DNA of 11,611 nucleotides from Pseudomonadota bacterium (GCA_030635485.1 DAOVYS010000058.1:1-11611), one strand, 5' to 3'. Counted from the stretch's first letter, positions 1 through 6,708 are shown. Numbers and translations: made by a program. Notes: generated by a model from the sequence alone, not told the origin.

Positions 1-2
1 AT

Positions 3-152
3 CTGGATAATATTGATCCTGAATGCGATCTGGAAAACCTTGTTGCAAATGAGGCCAGACAGCTTGACTCCGTTGACATCATCCTGAATAATTCTTTTGG
101 AATGTTGGGCATTAATTCAGTGGTGATAGTTAGGAAATATAGTGGAGACTGA
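3..152 (+). CDS. 3' end of a beta-ketoacyl-ACP synthase (KAS II/FabF-like), partial
   Basis: Only the last 49 codons are in the window; the gene enters from the left edge and stops at TGA 150-152. The tail reads like the C-terminus of a FabF-type condensing enzyme: an LDNIDPECDL segment followed by a NNSFGMLGINS segment that matches the FabF NSFGFGGTN loop. In the family this loop holds the gating Phe next to the active site; that Phe is kept here, but the following FGGT is replaced by MLGI. The catalytic Cys and two His lie upstream and cannot be checked. It sits 100 bp before an acyl carrier protein and would supply the malonyl-dependent condensation step for the fatty-acid-like genes that follow. 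The family call is fairly secure from the loop and the context; substrate range is unknown. Confidence 0.8.
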   Translation: MDNIDPECDLENLVANEARQLDSVDIILNNSFGMLGINSVVIVRKYSGD

Positions 153-252
153 TCTGTTTCGGTTACGTTCATGTAAAAGTTCACCAGAATATCTGTTTAC
201 CCGGCAACCGAAAGAGTTTTGACGCCGACCGCTGATCAAAAGGAACCATATA

Positions 253-507
253 ATGAAGCGAGATGAAATAAGGGACGTAATTCTTGAGATTATTCAGGAT
301 ATTGATGAGGATGCGGAAGTTGAGGCCATGAAGGCTGATCAGCCTCTTCGTGATCAGTTTGACTTGGACTCAATGGATTTTCTCGATATTGTGATGGAAT
401 TGCGAAAACGTTACAAACTGCAGATTCCGGAAGCCGACTATCCTGAACTGGCAACCCTGGACAGCTGCGTAAACTATCTGGAACCACGCCTGCAGCTAAC
501 TGCTTAA
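253..507 (+). CDS. Acyl carrier protein, dedicated to the lipid cluster
   Basis: An 84-residue acidic protein of normal ACP length. The phosphopantetheine attachment motif is DLDSMDF at residues 37-43, with Ser40 as the predicted carrier serine; DSM replaces the usual DSL, a variation I associate with specialised ACPs. It is expected to carry growing acyl chains as thioesters in the cytoplasm and to present them to the neighbouring ketosynthase, reductases, dehydratase and possibly the two FAD oxidoreductases. The ATG at 253 is preceded by an AAAAGGA ribosome binding site at 238-244 with 8 bp spacing, which supports this start. No phosphopantetheinyl transferase gene is seen in the window, so activation must come from elsewhere in the genome. 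Its place within a fab-like operon suggests a pathway-specific carrier, separate from the housekeeping ACP. Confidence 0.92.
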   Translation: MKRDEIRDVILEIIQDIDEDAEVEAMKADQPLRDQFDLDSMDFLDIVMELRKRYKLQIPEADYPELATLDSCVNYLEPRLQLTA

Positions 508-538
508 AACCATAATTCCCATTTCTGGACAAACACCA

Positions 539-1981
539 GTGAGTGATTATCGGCTTGTCATTATCGGGGGGGGACTGTCCGGATTAGCCGCTGGTATTCG
601 TTACGCCCGTTTTGGCCGGAAAGTCCTGATTCTTGAGAGTCATGTAATTCCCGGCGGGCTTAATTCATATTACAGACGGCAGGGAATCCTCTTTGAGACC
701 GGGCTGCATGCAATGACGAATTATGCGCAGCCTGATGACCGTCGTGCTCCGCTTAACCGCCTGTTTCGGCAACTTAAACTTTCCCGGAAACGCTTTTTGA
801 CCCATGAGCAGATTGTTTCCGAGATTTTGTTTCCCAATGGCGTCAACCTGTTGTTTTCAAATGATTTTAATTTGTTGAAGGATGAAATCAGCGCTAAATT
901 TCCCCGTATTATCGACCGTTTTTTAAGACTGGTTCAGGCTGTTAGGGATTACGATCCTTTTATTCCGTGTGAGTGGATCTCGGCGCGTGAACGGATAAAG
1001 GATATTCTCGGCCCGCCGCCTGCAGGCGGAGACCCGGCTGAAGACGAATTCTTTGTGAATATGCTCTTGTGGCCCCTGATGATGTATGGAAACAGCCAGG
1101 AGCATGACATGGATTTCAGTCAGTTCGTCATTATGTTCCGCTCCATCTTTCTGGAGGGTTTCTTCCGGCCTGAAGGCACGATAAAAGACTTTCTGGATAT
1201 GCTAATGGAGCATTATCTCTCCCTTGGCGGGGAGATACGTTTTAAATCAGAAGTCGAGTCCATTTATTCCAGGGGTGACAGCGTACACGGAGTTCGGCTG
1301 AGATCCGGCGAAGAGATCACATGTGACGACATAATCTCCACAATAGGCTATCCAGGTACACTCAGGCTGCTAGGTCCGGCAGTGGTTGAAGATGGGCCGA
1401 GATATGAAGGCAGGATCAGTTTCATGGAACTGATCTGTCTTGTGTCCATGGAGGCCAGGGCTCATTTAAAAAAGAGTGACCGGACAATTATCTTTTATAA
1501 TCTGGATGATCAATTCAAATTTTGCCGGCCTGATGATCCGATCAACATACATAGCGGAGTTATCTGTTTTCCTGATAATTTTCAAGGATTACAGGGCACT
1601 GCCAGGTTTCAGGGAAAAGATGTCTTTCAGGTCCGCTTCACGCATCCTGCCAACTACGACCATTGGCGAAATGTCTCTCCTGATGAATATAAGGAGATGA
1701 AAATCGTTTGGGGTGAGAAATCCGGTCAAGAGACCGCCAAAATAATTGGGAATTATCTGGAAAATGTTGTATATCAGGATTCTTTTACCCCGATCACCAT
1801 TGAAAAATTTACGGCCAAGTCTAAAGGGGCGGTTTACGGCAGCCCTGTGAAGATCAAGGACGGACGGACATCTTTTAAAAATCTCTTTATCGCGGGCACG
1901 GATCAGGGATTCTTAGGAATTGTGGGATCCATGCTGAGCGGAATTTCCATGGTGAATCAGCACGTTTTGGAAAAGATATAA
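539..1981 (+). CDS. CrtI/phytoene-desaturase-like FAD oxidoreductase (first copy)
   Basis: A 480-residue protein with an N-terminal dinucleotide-binding fold: GGGLSGLAAG near residues 10-19, with the ribose-binding acidic residue Glu33 (ILES). A C-terminal FAD-contact segment, LFIAGTDQG at about 449-457, is followed by a GSMLSG turn, as in CrtI-type desaturases and isomerases. Family members oxidise or isomerise long polyene or lipid substrates and are often membrane-associated, although no transmembrane helix is evident here. It lies between an ACP and a second homologue and upstream of fab-like genes, which points to an acyl-ACP or assembled-lipid substrate more than a carotenoid; no phytoene synthase or prenyl transferase is present. 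The start is GTG 539, 31 bp after the ACP stop, with only a weak GGA upstream, so translation may be coupled. Desaturase, saturase (RetSat-like) and isomerase activities cannot be told apart from sequence. Confidence 0.85.
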   Translation: MSDYRLVIIGGGLSGLAAGIRYARFGRKVLILESHVIPGGLNSYYRRQGILFETGLHAMTNYAQPDDRRAPLNRLFRQLKLSRKRFLTHEQIVSEILFPNGVNLLFSNDFNLLKDEISAKFPRIIDRFLRLVQAVRDYDPFIPCEWISARERIKDILGPPPAGGDPAEDEFFVNMLLWPLMMYGNSQEHDMDFSQFVIMFRSIFLEGFFRPEGTIKDFLDMLMEHYLSLGGEIRFKSEVESIYSRGDSVHGVRLRSGEEITCDDIISTIGYPGTLRLLGPAVVEDGPRYEGRISFMELICLVSMEARAHLKKSDRTIIFYNLDDQFKFCRPDDPINIHSGVICFPDNFQGLQGTARFQGKDVFQVRFTHPANYDHWRNVSPDEYKEMKIVWGEKSGQETAKIIGNYLENVVYQDSFTPITIEKFTAKSKGAVYGSPVKIKDGRTSFKNLFIAGTDQGFLGIVGSMLSGISMVNQHVLEKI

Positions 1982-1984
1982 AAA

Positions 1985-3391
1985 ATGTTACACAAATCCA
2001 TTGAAGGCGCAGCAGATCATTACGACTCGATTGTGATCGGATCGGGCCTGGGCGGCATGACAATCGCAAACAGGCTGGCAAGATCCGGCCACAAGATTTT
2101 GCTTCTTGAACATCATTATAAATTGGGCGGGCTTGCCACCTGGTTCAAGCGTAAGGGGCATATCTTCGATATCTCGCTCCACGGGTTTCCGTACGGCATG
2201 GTGAAGACATGCCGCAAGTACTGGAATCGCGCTATCATGGATTCCATTGTTCAACTAAAGAACATCGTATTTGACAATCCTCAGTTTTCTCTGAAAACCA
2301 CGTTTGACCGGATCGATTTTACATCCATTCTTAAGACAACTTTTAAAATCAGCCAGTCTGTAGTGGATGATTTTTTTAAGACCGTTAATCATATGAATTT
2401 TTATGATGACCGGTCTATGACCACTCGTGAGCTTTTTGAGCGTTTTTTCCCGGGGCGCACGGACGTACACCGGCTTCTGATGGAGCCCATTACCTATGCA
2501 AACGGCTCCACGCTTGATGACCCGGCAATCACATATGGGATCGTGTTTTCCAATTTCATGAACAGGGGAGTGTTCACGTTTCAAGGCGGGACTGACAGAC
2601 TTATCGGGTTGATGACAGAGGAGATGGAGTCAAACGGCATAACCATTTGCACCAACTCAAAGGTGGACAGGATTGTTATAGAAAATGGAAAGGTGAGGGG
2701 AGTTGATGTAAAAGACCGGTTTATTGAGGCTCCCAGCGTGATCTCAAACAGCGGCATAACAAACACGGTCTTTGATCTTGCCGGCAGGGAATCGTTTCCT
2801 GACGATTTTCTTTCCGATATTGGAAAAGTTGAGGTAAATAATTCCAGTTGTCAGGTCTATATGGGGATTAAAAAGGGTGAGGTTGTTGACGATGTCGGTG
2901 ATCTCCTGTTTGTCTCAAAGTCAGAGAACTTTGATTCCAGCGAGCTCTTGTCAATGGATACAACCAGCCGCACTTTTTCCATGTATTATCCTAAAACCAG
3001 ACCGGGCCATGACAGATATACTATAGTTGCCTCCATGAACGCCCGGTTTGACGACTGGGTCGATCTTTCCGAGGATGAATACAGGTCTGAAAAGGAGAAG
3101 ATGATTGAGCACGCCCTTAACCATCTTGAGAAATATCTCCCCGGTATCAGGAAAAAGATCGACTGGGTCGAGGCGGCGACTCCCAAGACTTTTCACCGGT
3201 ACACACTTCACACCAAAGGCTCATCATTTGGCACCAAGTTTGAAGGGCTTGACATATCACGTTCCATTTTCAAGGTCGTTAAAGGGCTGTTTCATGTGGG
3301 ATCAGTCGGCATTATCATGTCAGGCTGGCTCGGGGCTATTAATTACGGCGTGATTGTGGCAAATGATGTTGATGCCTTTCTGCGTGAATAG
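1985..3391 (+). CDS. CrtI/phytoene-desaturase-like FAD oxidoreductase (second copy)
   Basis: A 468-residue protein of the same superfamily as its upstream neighbour. The Rossmann motif GSGLGG is at residues 19-24, with the acidic Glu42 (LLLEHH) and the LGGLATWF segment typical of CrtI/RetSat-type enzymes. The C-terminus (GLFHVGSVGIIMSGWLGAINYG) occupies the position of the FAD-binding motif. The copies are clearly diverged: the N-termini align, but middle and C-terminal segments differ greatly, so they probably do different steps or act as a heteromeric pair. ATG 1985 begins three bases after the previous stop, and a GGAAAAG ribosome site lies at about 1968-1974, so the two are almost certainly co-transcribed. 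Paired CrtI-like genes next to fab genes fit sequential oxidation of an ACP-bound or released lipid chain; the actual reaction is unknown. Confidence 0.85.
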   Translation: MLHKSIEGAADHYDSIVIGSGLGGMTIANRLARSGHKILLLEHHYKLGGLATWFKRKGHIFDISLHGFPYGMVKTCRKYWNRAIMDSIVQLKNIVFDNPQFSLKTTFDRIDFTSILKTTFKISQSVVDDFFKTVNHMNFYDDRSMTTRELFERFFPGRTDVHRLLMEPITYANGSTLDDPAITYGIVFSNFMNRGVFTFQGGTDRLIGLMTEEMESNGITICTNSKVDRIVIENGKVRGVDVKDRFIEAPSVISNSGITNTVFDLAGRESFPDDFLSDIGKVEVNNSSCQVYMGIKKGEVVDDVGDLLFVSKSENFDSSELLSMDTTSRTFSMYYPKTRPGHDRYTIVASMNARFDDWVDLSEDEYRSEKEKMIEHALNHLEKYLPGIRKKIDWVEAATPKTFHRYTLHTKGSSFGTKFEGLDISRSIFKVVKGLFHVGSVGIIMSGWLGAINYGVIVANDVDAFLRE

Positions 3392-3442
3392 TTACAGCTC
3401 GGTTGTTTTAGCTATATTTGGGCATTACGCTGAATAGTTACA
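3385..3442. repeat. 12-bp direct repeat flanking a 34-bp spacer
   Basis: The 12-mer TGAATAGTTACA occurs at 3385-3396, across the stop codon of the second CrtI-like gene, and exactly again at 3431-3442, just before the ketoreductase gene. The two copies bracket 34 bp (3397-3430). Removing one copy plus the spacer would leave about 16-19 bp between stop and start, closer to the tight spacing of the rest of the operon. This looks like a small duplication, or the footprint of an insertion that later mostly left. The spacer has no obvious inverted ends. Confidence 0.6.
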
Positions 3443-3457
3443 ATAATGGAATATTTG

Positions 3458-4198
3458 ATGTCTGATTTTACAGGACAGATCGCAGTTGTAACGGGCGCCA
3501 CCAGGGGAATAGGCCGTGCAATTGCCGAGTCGCTGCTTAAAGCCGGCGCTACTGTAATAGGTGTTTATGCCTCAAATGAAGAGGCGGCTCAGGATTTTCT
3601 TGAAAGATATGAAGGCGGACATGGCCGGCTTCAGCTTCATAGATGCGATGTGGCAAGGCTTGATGAGGTGAAAGAATTTTACAAAATGGTGGAGGATAGA
3701 TTTGACACCATTGATATCCTGGTTAATAATGCGGGCATCAGAAGAGATGCGGTAGTTGCCATGATGAGCCCGGAAGATTGGAACCGGGTGATCGAAGTCA
3801 ATTTGACCGGTTCCTATCACATGGCTAAACATGCGGTGCTTCTTATGCTGAAAAAGAAGTACGGCCGCATCATTTTCATTACATCCCCCATGGCGCACAT
3901 GGGGTTTCCAGGTCAGGCCAATTACGCGGCATCAAAGGCGGGCCAGATCGGACTGATATCCTCTCTGTCCAAAGAGACCGCCAAACGGAAAATAACGGTA
4001 AACGGCGTGTCTCCAGGTTTTATTGATACGGAATTTCTTGGCGGTCTCTCTTCCGAGCAGATGTCCGAGTATAAGAAAATGATACCCATGAAACGTTTCG
4101 GCAGACCGGATGAAGTGGCTTCCGCGGTGCTTTTCCTTGCAGGACCCGGGGCCTCTTATATTACCGGGAGTGTTCTGGAGGTAAATGGTGGGCTCTAG
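3458..4198 (+). CDS. 3-oxoacyl-ACP reductase, FabG-like short-chain dehydrogenase
   Basis: A 246-residue classical SDR. The cofactor motif TGATRGIG is at residues 12-19 and NNAG at 90-93. The catalytic set is present: Asn115, Ser143 (ITSPMA), Tyr156 and Lys160 in YAASK. The protein ends in the usual ITGS..EVNGG segment. It should reduce the 3-oxoacyl-ACP made by the ketosynthase to 3-hydroxyacyl-ACP, probably with NADPH, in the cytoplasm. Two in-frame ATGs exist, at 3446 and 3458; I chose 3458 because a GGA lies 6 bp before it and MSDFTGQ is a typical FabG start, while nothing resembling a ribosome site precedes 3446. Its last codons overlap the dehydratase start by 14 bp, which argues for translational coupling. 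Other SDR activities are possible, but the neighbours favour FabG function. Confidence 0.9.
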   Translation: MSDFTGQIAVVTGATRGIGRAIAESLLKAGATVIGVYASNEEAAQDFLERYEGGHGRLQLHRCDVARLDEVKEFYKMVEDRFDTIDILVNNAGIRRDAVVAMMSPEDWNRVIEVNLTGSYHMAKHAVLLMLKKKYGRIIFITSPMAHMGFPGQANYAASKAGQIGLISSLSKETAKRKITVNGVSPGFIDTEFLGGLSSEQMSEYKKMIPMKRFGRPDEVASAVLFLAGPGASYITGSVLEVNGGL

Positions 4199-4664
4199 CC
4201 AGGCGGTTCTCGATGCAATCCCTCATCGGCCTCCTTTCCTCTGGGTGGACCGGATAATCTCCATAGAAGAGGATTCCATTGAAACCGAAAAAGAGATACC
4301 CGTTGATCTGGATCTTTTTAAGGGCCATTATCCCGACTACCCGATAATGCCGGGCGTTATCCTCTGTGAGGCTATGTTTCAGACCGGCGGTCTTCTTATT
4401 TCAGACATCCTTTCCCGCAACAGATCCGTTGAATCGAGTAACGGTGCTGAACCGGCAATCCCGGTTCTTACCCGGATCCTGGGCGCCAAGTTTAAAAGAG
4501 AGGTCAGGCCAGGGGATACGATTCGCATGAAGGCCAGGCTAAAAGAGACCGTAGGACCTGCCTGGTTTCTGAAAGGAAAGGTCCTTGTCCGTGACAAGAC
4601 CGCTGTAAAGGTCGACTTTGCCTGCACTATTACAACCCCTTCTAAGTTGTCTCCTGTCTCCTGA
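4185..4664 (+). CDS. 3-hydroxyacyl-ACP dehydratase, FabZ-like hot-dog protein
   Basis: A 159-residue single hot-dog domain protein, close to the usual FabZ length. The N-terminal IPHRPPFLWVDR segment (residues 12-23) matches the FabZ start. The active-site stretch GHYPDYPIMPGV (47-58) carries catalytic His48, and CEAMFQ (61-66) carries the catalytic acid Glu62. It would remove water from 3-hydroxyacyl-ACP to give trans-2-enoyl-ACP. ATG 4185 lies inside the end of the ketoreductase gene, with GGAGG at 4177-4181; the spacing is only 3 bp, and the GTG at 4188 would be better spaced, so the true start may be one codon later. Whether it is a plain dehydratase or also isomerises like FabA cannot be decided here; His/Glu is the FabZ pattern. 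Confidence 0.9.
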   Translation: MVGSSQAVLDAIPHRPPFLWVDRIISIEEDSIETEKEIPVDLDLFKGHYPDYPIMPGVILCEAMFQTGGLLISDILSRNRSVESSNGAEPAIPVLTRILGAKFKREVRPGDTIRMKARLKETVGPAWFLKGKVLVRDKTAVKVDFACTITTPSKLSPVS

Positions 4665-5464
4665 TGAATTTTTTGAATTTCAAGAATAAGCGATTCGTTG
4701 TCTTTGGTCTGGCAAACCGTAAATCCGTCGCATGCGCCATTGGAAAGGTGCTGGTTTCCGAGGGTGCCCAAGTCATTCACGTGGTCCGGTCCGAAGAACG
4801 TAAGGCTGCGGCATTAAAGCTGTTTCCTGAATCCAGGGTCTTTATCTGTGATGTTGAAGATGAGGCGAATATCGTCAGGGTCAGGGATGAAATCAGTGAG
4901 GCTGTTGATGGGAAACTGGACGGTCTGGTCCATTCTATTGCCTTTGCCAATTACTCGGAGGGGATGAAGCCGTTTCAGGAGACGATCAAAAAAGATTTCC
5001 TGCAGGCCATGGATATCTCCTGTTTTTCCCTGATCTCAATCTGTAACCATTTCCGTGAACTTTTAGCTGACACAGCCTCGGTGGTGACCATTTCCATCTC
5101 AACCACGCGCATGGCTGCGGAGAATTACGGATACATGGCCCCGGTAAAGGCTGCGCTCGAATCTTCCCTCTGTTTTCTTGCAAAGAGCTTTTCAAATTTT
5201 TCCAAAGTCCGATTCAATGCAGTCTGTCCAGGGCTTCTCAAGACATCCGCATCAGCCGGCATTCCAGGCTATATAGACAGCTATCTCTATGCCGAAAGGC
5301 TCACACTCCGGAAAAAAGCGGTACAGACCGGGGAGGCTGCGGATCTGGCCGCATTTTTACTCTCTGAAAGATCATCCGGCATAACGGCCCAATGCATTGT
5401 GGTGGACGCTGGAATGGGCATCAACTATTTTGATTCGGACATTATTGCCGATTCAATGGATTAA
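4664..5464 (+). CDS. Enoyl-ACP reductase, FabI-like
   Basis: A 266-residue protein of FabI size. The N-terminal VFGLANRKSVACAIG (residues 13-27) matches the divergent FabI cofactor loop (GVA-NRSIAxxIA), and LVHSIAFA (88-95) matches the next cofactor-contacting strand. The Tyr-x6-Lys pair is Y155-K162 in YGYMAPVK, the FabI spacing. The additional upstream Tyr found ten residues earlier in typical FabI is not present: that position falls in ISTT. NAVCPGLLKTSA (185-196) matches the substrate-loop region. It should reduce trans-2-enoyl-ACP with NAD(P)H and complete the elongation cycle. The start overlaps the dehydratase stop by one base (TGATG), a sign of coupling. The stop at 5462-5464 runs into the target duplication of the small element that follows. 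Confidence 0.85.
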   Translation: MNFLNFKNKRFVVFGLANRKSVACAIGKVLVSEGAQVIHVVRSEERKAAALKLFPESRVFICDVEDEANIVRVRDEISEAVDGKLDGLVHSIAFANYSEGMKPFQETIKKDFLQAMDISCFSLISICNHFRELLADTASVVTISISTTRMAAENYGYMAPVKAALESSLCFLAKSFSNFSKVRFNAVCPGLLKTSASAGIPGYIDSYLYAERLTLRKKAVQTGEAADLAAFLLSERSSGITAQCIVVDAGMGINYFDSDIIADSMD

Positions 5465-5470
5465 AAGATG
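5463..5470 (+). repeat. Left target-site duplication AAAAGATG
   Basis: The eight bases are repeated exactly at 5633-5640; the preceding T also matches, so the identity covers 9 bp. They sit immediately outside the GTAAGCG end of the small element. The left copy includes the last two bases of the enoyl reductase stop codon and an ATG that was probably the original start codon of the downstream gene. Confidence 0.8.
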
Positions 5471-5580
5471 GTAAGCGATCACAGGACGGCCCAGCTGCAC
5501 GCGCTCGCCCCCCGCAATATACAGGGAGTATAATCGCGGAGCACGATCACGCGCATCTGAACCGCCCTGAGACCGCTTAC
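5471..5580 (-). repeat. 110-bp imperfect foldback inside the element
   Basis: The sequence from GTAAGCG (5471) to CGCTTAC (5580) folds on itself. Of 48 opposed positions (5471-5518 against 5533-5580), 35 are Watson-Crick pairs. Nine of the 13 exceptions are A opposite C on this strand, which become G-U pairs in RNA from the minus strand, giving 44 of 48. None is G opposite T on the plus strand. The tip is a perfect TATAC/GTATA stem (5518-5522 and 5528-5532) around the loop AGGGA. It could act as a structured RNA, an mRNA-stabilising or attenuating hairpin, or a substrate that folds as single-stranded DNA. Confidence 0.75.
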
Positions 5581-5632
5581 AGTTAGAGGGTTTGCGAACC
5601 TTGAACCTCACCTGTTTTCTGTGATTGGTTAT
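5471..5632. mobile_element. 162-bp MITE-like element with IS66-like ends
   Basis: The element begins GTAAGCGATCACAG (5471-5484). The reverse complement of its right end (5619-5632) is ATAACCAATCACAG, a match at 11 of 14 positions including seven in a row. Both ends abut exact 8-bp direct repeats, AAAAGATG, at 5463-5470 and 5633-5640. IS66-family elements, as I recall, start with GTAAGCG-like inverted repeats and duplicate 8 bp, so this is best read as a non-autonomous derivative. No transposase is encoded. Removing the element and one repeat restores a 3-bp gap between the enoyl reductase stop and the next start, which is the spacing seen elsewhere in the operon. The left 110 bp also form a large imperfect foldback. 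The element may affect expression of the downstream condensing enzyme. Confidence 0.75.
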
Positions 5633-5640
5633 AAAAGATG
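5633..5640 (+). repeat. Right target-site duplication AAAAGATG
   Basis: This is an exact copy of 5463-5470. Its last three bases are the ATG start of the OleA-like gene. The duplication therefore rebuilt the start codon but replaced everything upstream of it, so the ribosome-binding context of that gene now comes from the element's right end. Confidence 0.8.
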
Positions 5641-6678
5641 ATATACAAAAGCGTCTGCCTGTATGAATTCGGCTATGAACTTCCGCCAAACGTGGTCTCC
5701 TCGGATGACCTTGAAGAGCGTATGGCGGATGTTTATGAACGTCTTAAGCTTCCTCGGGGCAGACTTGAACTTATGTCAGGCATCAGGGAACGGCGGTTCT
5801 GGAATCCGGGAACCAAACCGAGCCGGGCGGCCGCAATGGCCGGCCAAAAGGCCCTTACGGCTTCTAAGGTAAATGCGGATGAGATTGAATGTCTGATCTT
5901 CACCTCTGTGTCAAGAGATATGATGGAGCCGGCCACGGCCGCATTTGTGCATAACGAGCTCGGCCTTCCTGAAAAATGTCTGCTTTTTGATCTCTCAAAC
6001 GCGTGCCTGGGTTTTTTAAACGGCATGATTATGCTTGCCGGGATGATTGAATCGGGTCAGGTCAATAAGGGGCTGATTGTTGCCGGCGAAACAGCCGAGG
6101 GTCTCGTGGAATCAACGATAAATGCGGTCCTCGCGGATAAGACCATTACAAGAAAATCCATCAAAGTCTCATTCGCCTCATTGACAATCGGTTCCGGCGC
6201 GGTTGCTCTTGTGATGGGCAGGGACGATAATGGGGGAAAAGGGAAGGCTAGGCTTGTCGGCGGAGTCTATAGGGCCAACACGTCCCAGAATCATCTGTGC
6301 CGTGGAGGTGATATAGGTTCCGGCAACACCCTTATGTCGACCGATGCCGAGGAACTTCTTAAACAGGGGGTTGATACAGCCCATACCACATGGCATGATT
6401 TTAAAAATGAGCTGGACTGGCCCTGTGATTCCATAGATCGTTTTTTCTGTCATCAGGTGGGACGAGCCCATGCCAGGTTGCTGTTTGAGACCCTTTCTCT
6501 TGACCCGGAAAAGGGTTTTGAGACCCTGGACTTTCTTGGAAACGTCGGATCGGTTTCAGCCCCCATTACCATGGCAATGGGAGTGGAACAAGGTCTGCTT
6601 GAAAGCGGCCGGCGCGCGGCCCTTCTGGGTATAGGAAGCGGTATCAACTGCGTGATGCTTGGGATCGAGTTTATGTAG
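5638..6678 (+). CDS. OleA/FabH-like thiolase-superfamily condensing enzyme (KAS III type)
   Basis: A 346-residue thiolase-fold protein. The catalytic triad is visible: Cys123 in SNACLGFLNG, His272 in CHQVG, and Asn302 in GNVGSVSAP. SVSRDMMEPATAAF at 90-103 contains Glu97, in the position of the glutamate that OleA uses for head-to-head condensation. The GIGSGINCVMLGIEF C-terminus also matches OleA-type proteins better than housekeeping FabH. OleA joins two fatty acyl thioesters to a 2-alkyl-3-oxoacid; FabH-type enzymes instead join an acyl-CoA to malonyl-ACP. No OleB, C or D is seen, so the end product differs from classical long-chain olefins, or those genes lie elsewhere. ATG 5638 falls inside a target duplication, and no ribosome site is seen upstream. 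Originally the start was three bases after the enoyl reductase stop. Confidence 0.85.
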   Translation: MIYKSVCLYEFGYELPPNVVSSDDLEERMADVYERLKLPRGRLELMSGIRERRFWNPGTKPSRAAAMAGQKALTASKVNADEIECLIFTSVSRDMMEPATAAFVHNELGLPEKCLLFDLSNACLGFLNGMIMLAGMIESGQVNKGLIVAGETAEGLVESTINAVLADKTITRKSIKVSFASLTIGSGAVALVMGRDDNGGKGKARLVGGVYRANTSQNHLCRGGDIGSGNTLMSTDAEELLKQGVDTAHTTWHDFKNELDWPCDSIDRFFCHQVGRAHARLLFETLSLDPEKGFETLDFLGNVGSVSAPITMAMGVEQGLLESGRRAALLGIGSGINCVMLGIEFM

Positions 6679-6708
6679 AAAATCCTCTGTTTGCTTGTCG
6701 GCTCCCCT

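Noticed and set aside
157..213. Inverted repeat TTTCGGTT / AACCGAAA before the ACP gene
   Set aside because: Only 8 bp arms with a 41-base gap; too weak to call a regulatory site.
4379..4780. A 133-codon minus-strand frame across the dehydratase and enoyl reductase junction
   Set aside because: It lies opposite two well-supported genes and resembles no family.
5468..5533. A 21-codon open frame starting at the old ATG and running into the small element
   Set aside because: It arises because the insertion joined the former start codon to element sequence; no protein-like pattern is seen.
5471..5580. Reading the foldback as an integron attC site
   Set aside because: The ends are GTAAGCG/CGCTTAC and not the GTTRRRY/RYYYAAC type, and no integrase or cassette array is present; the 8-bp duplication supports transposition.
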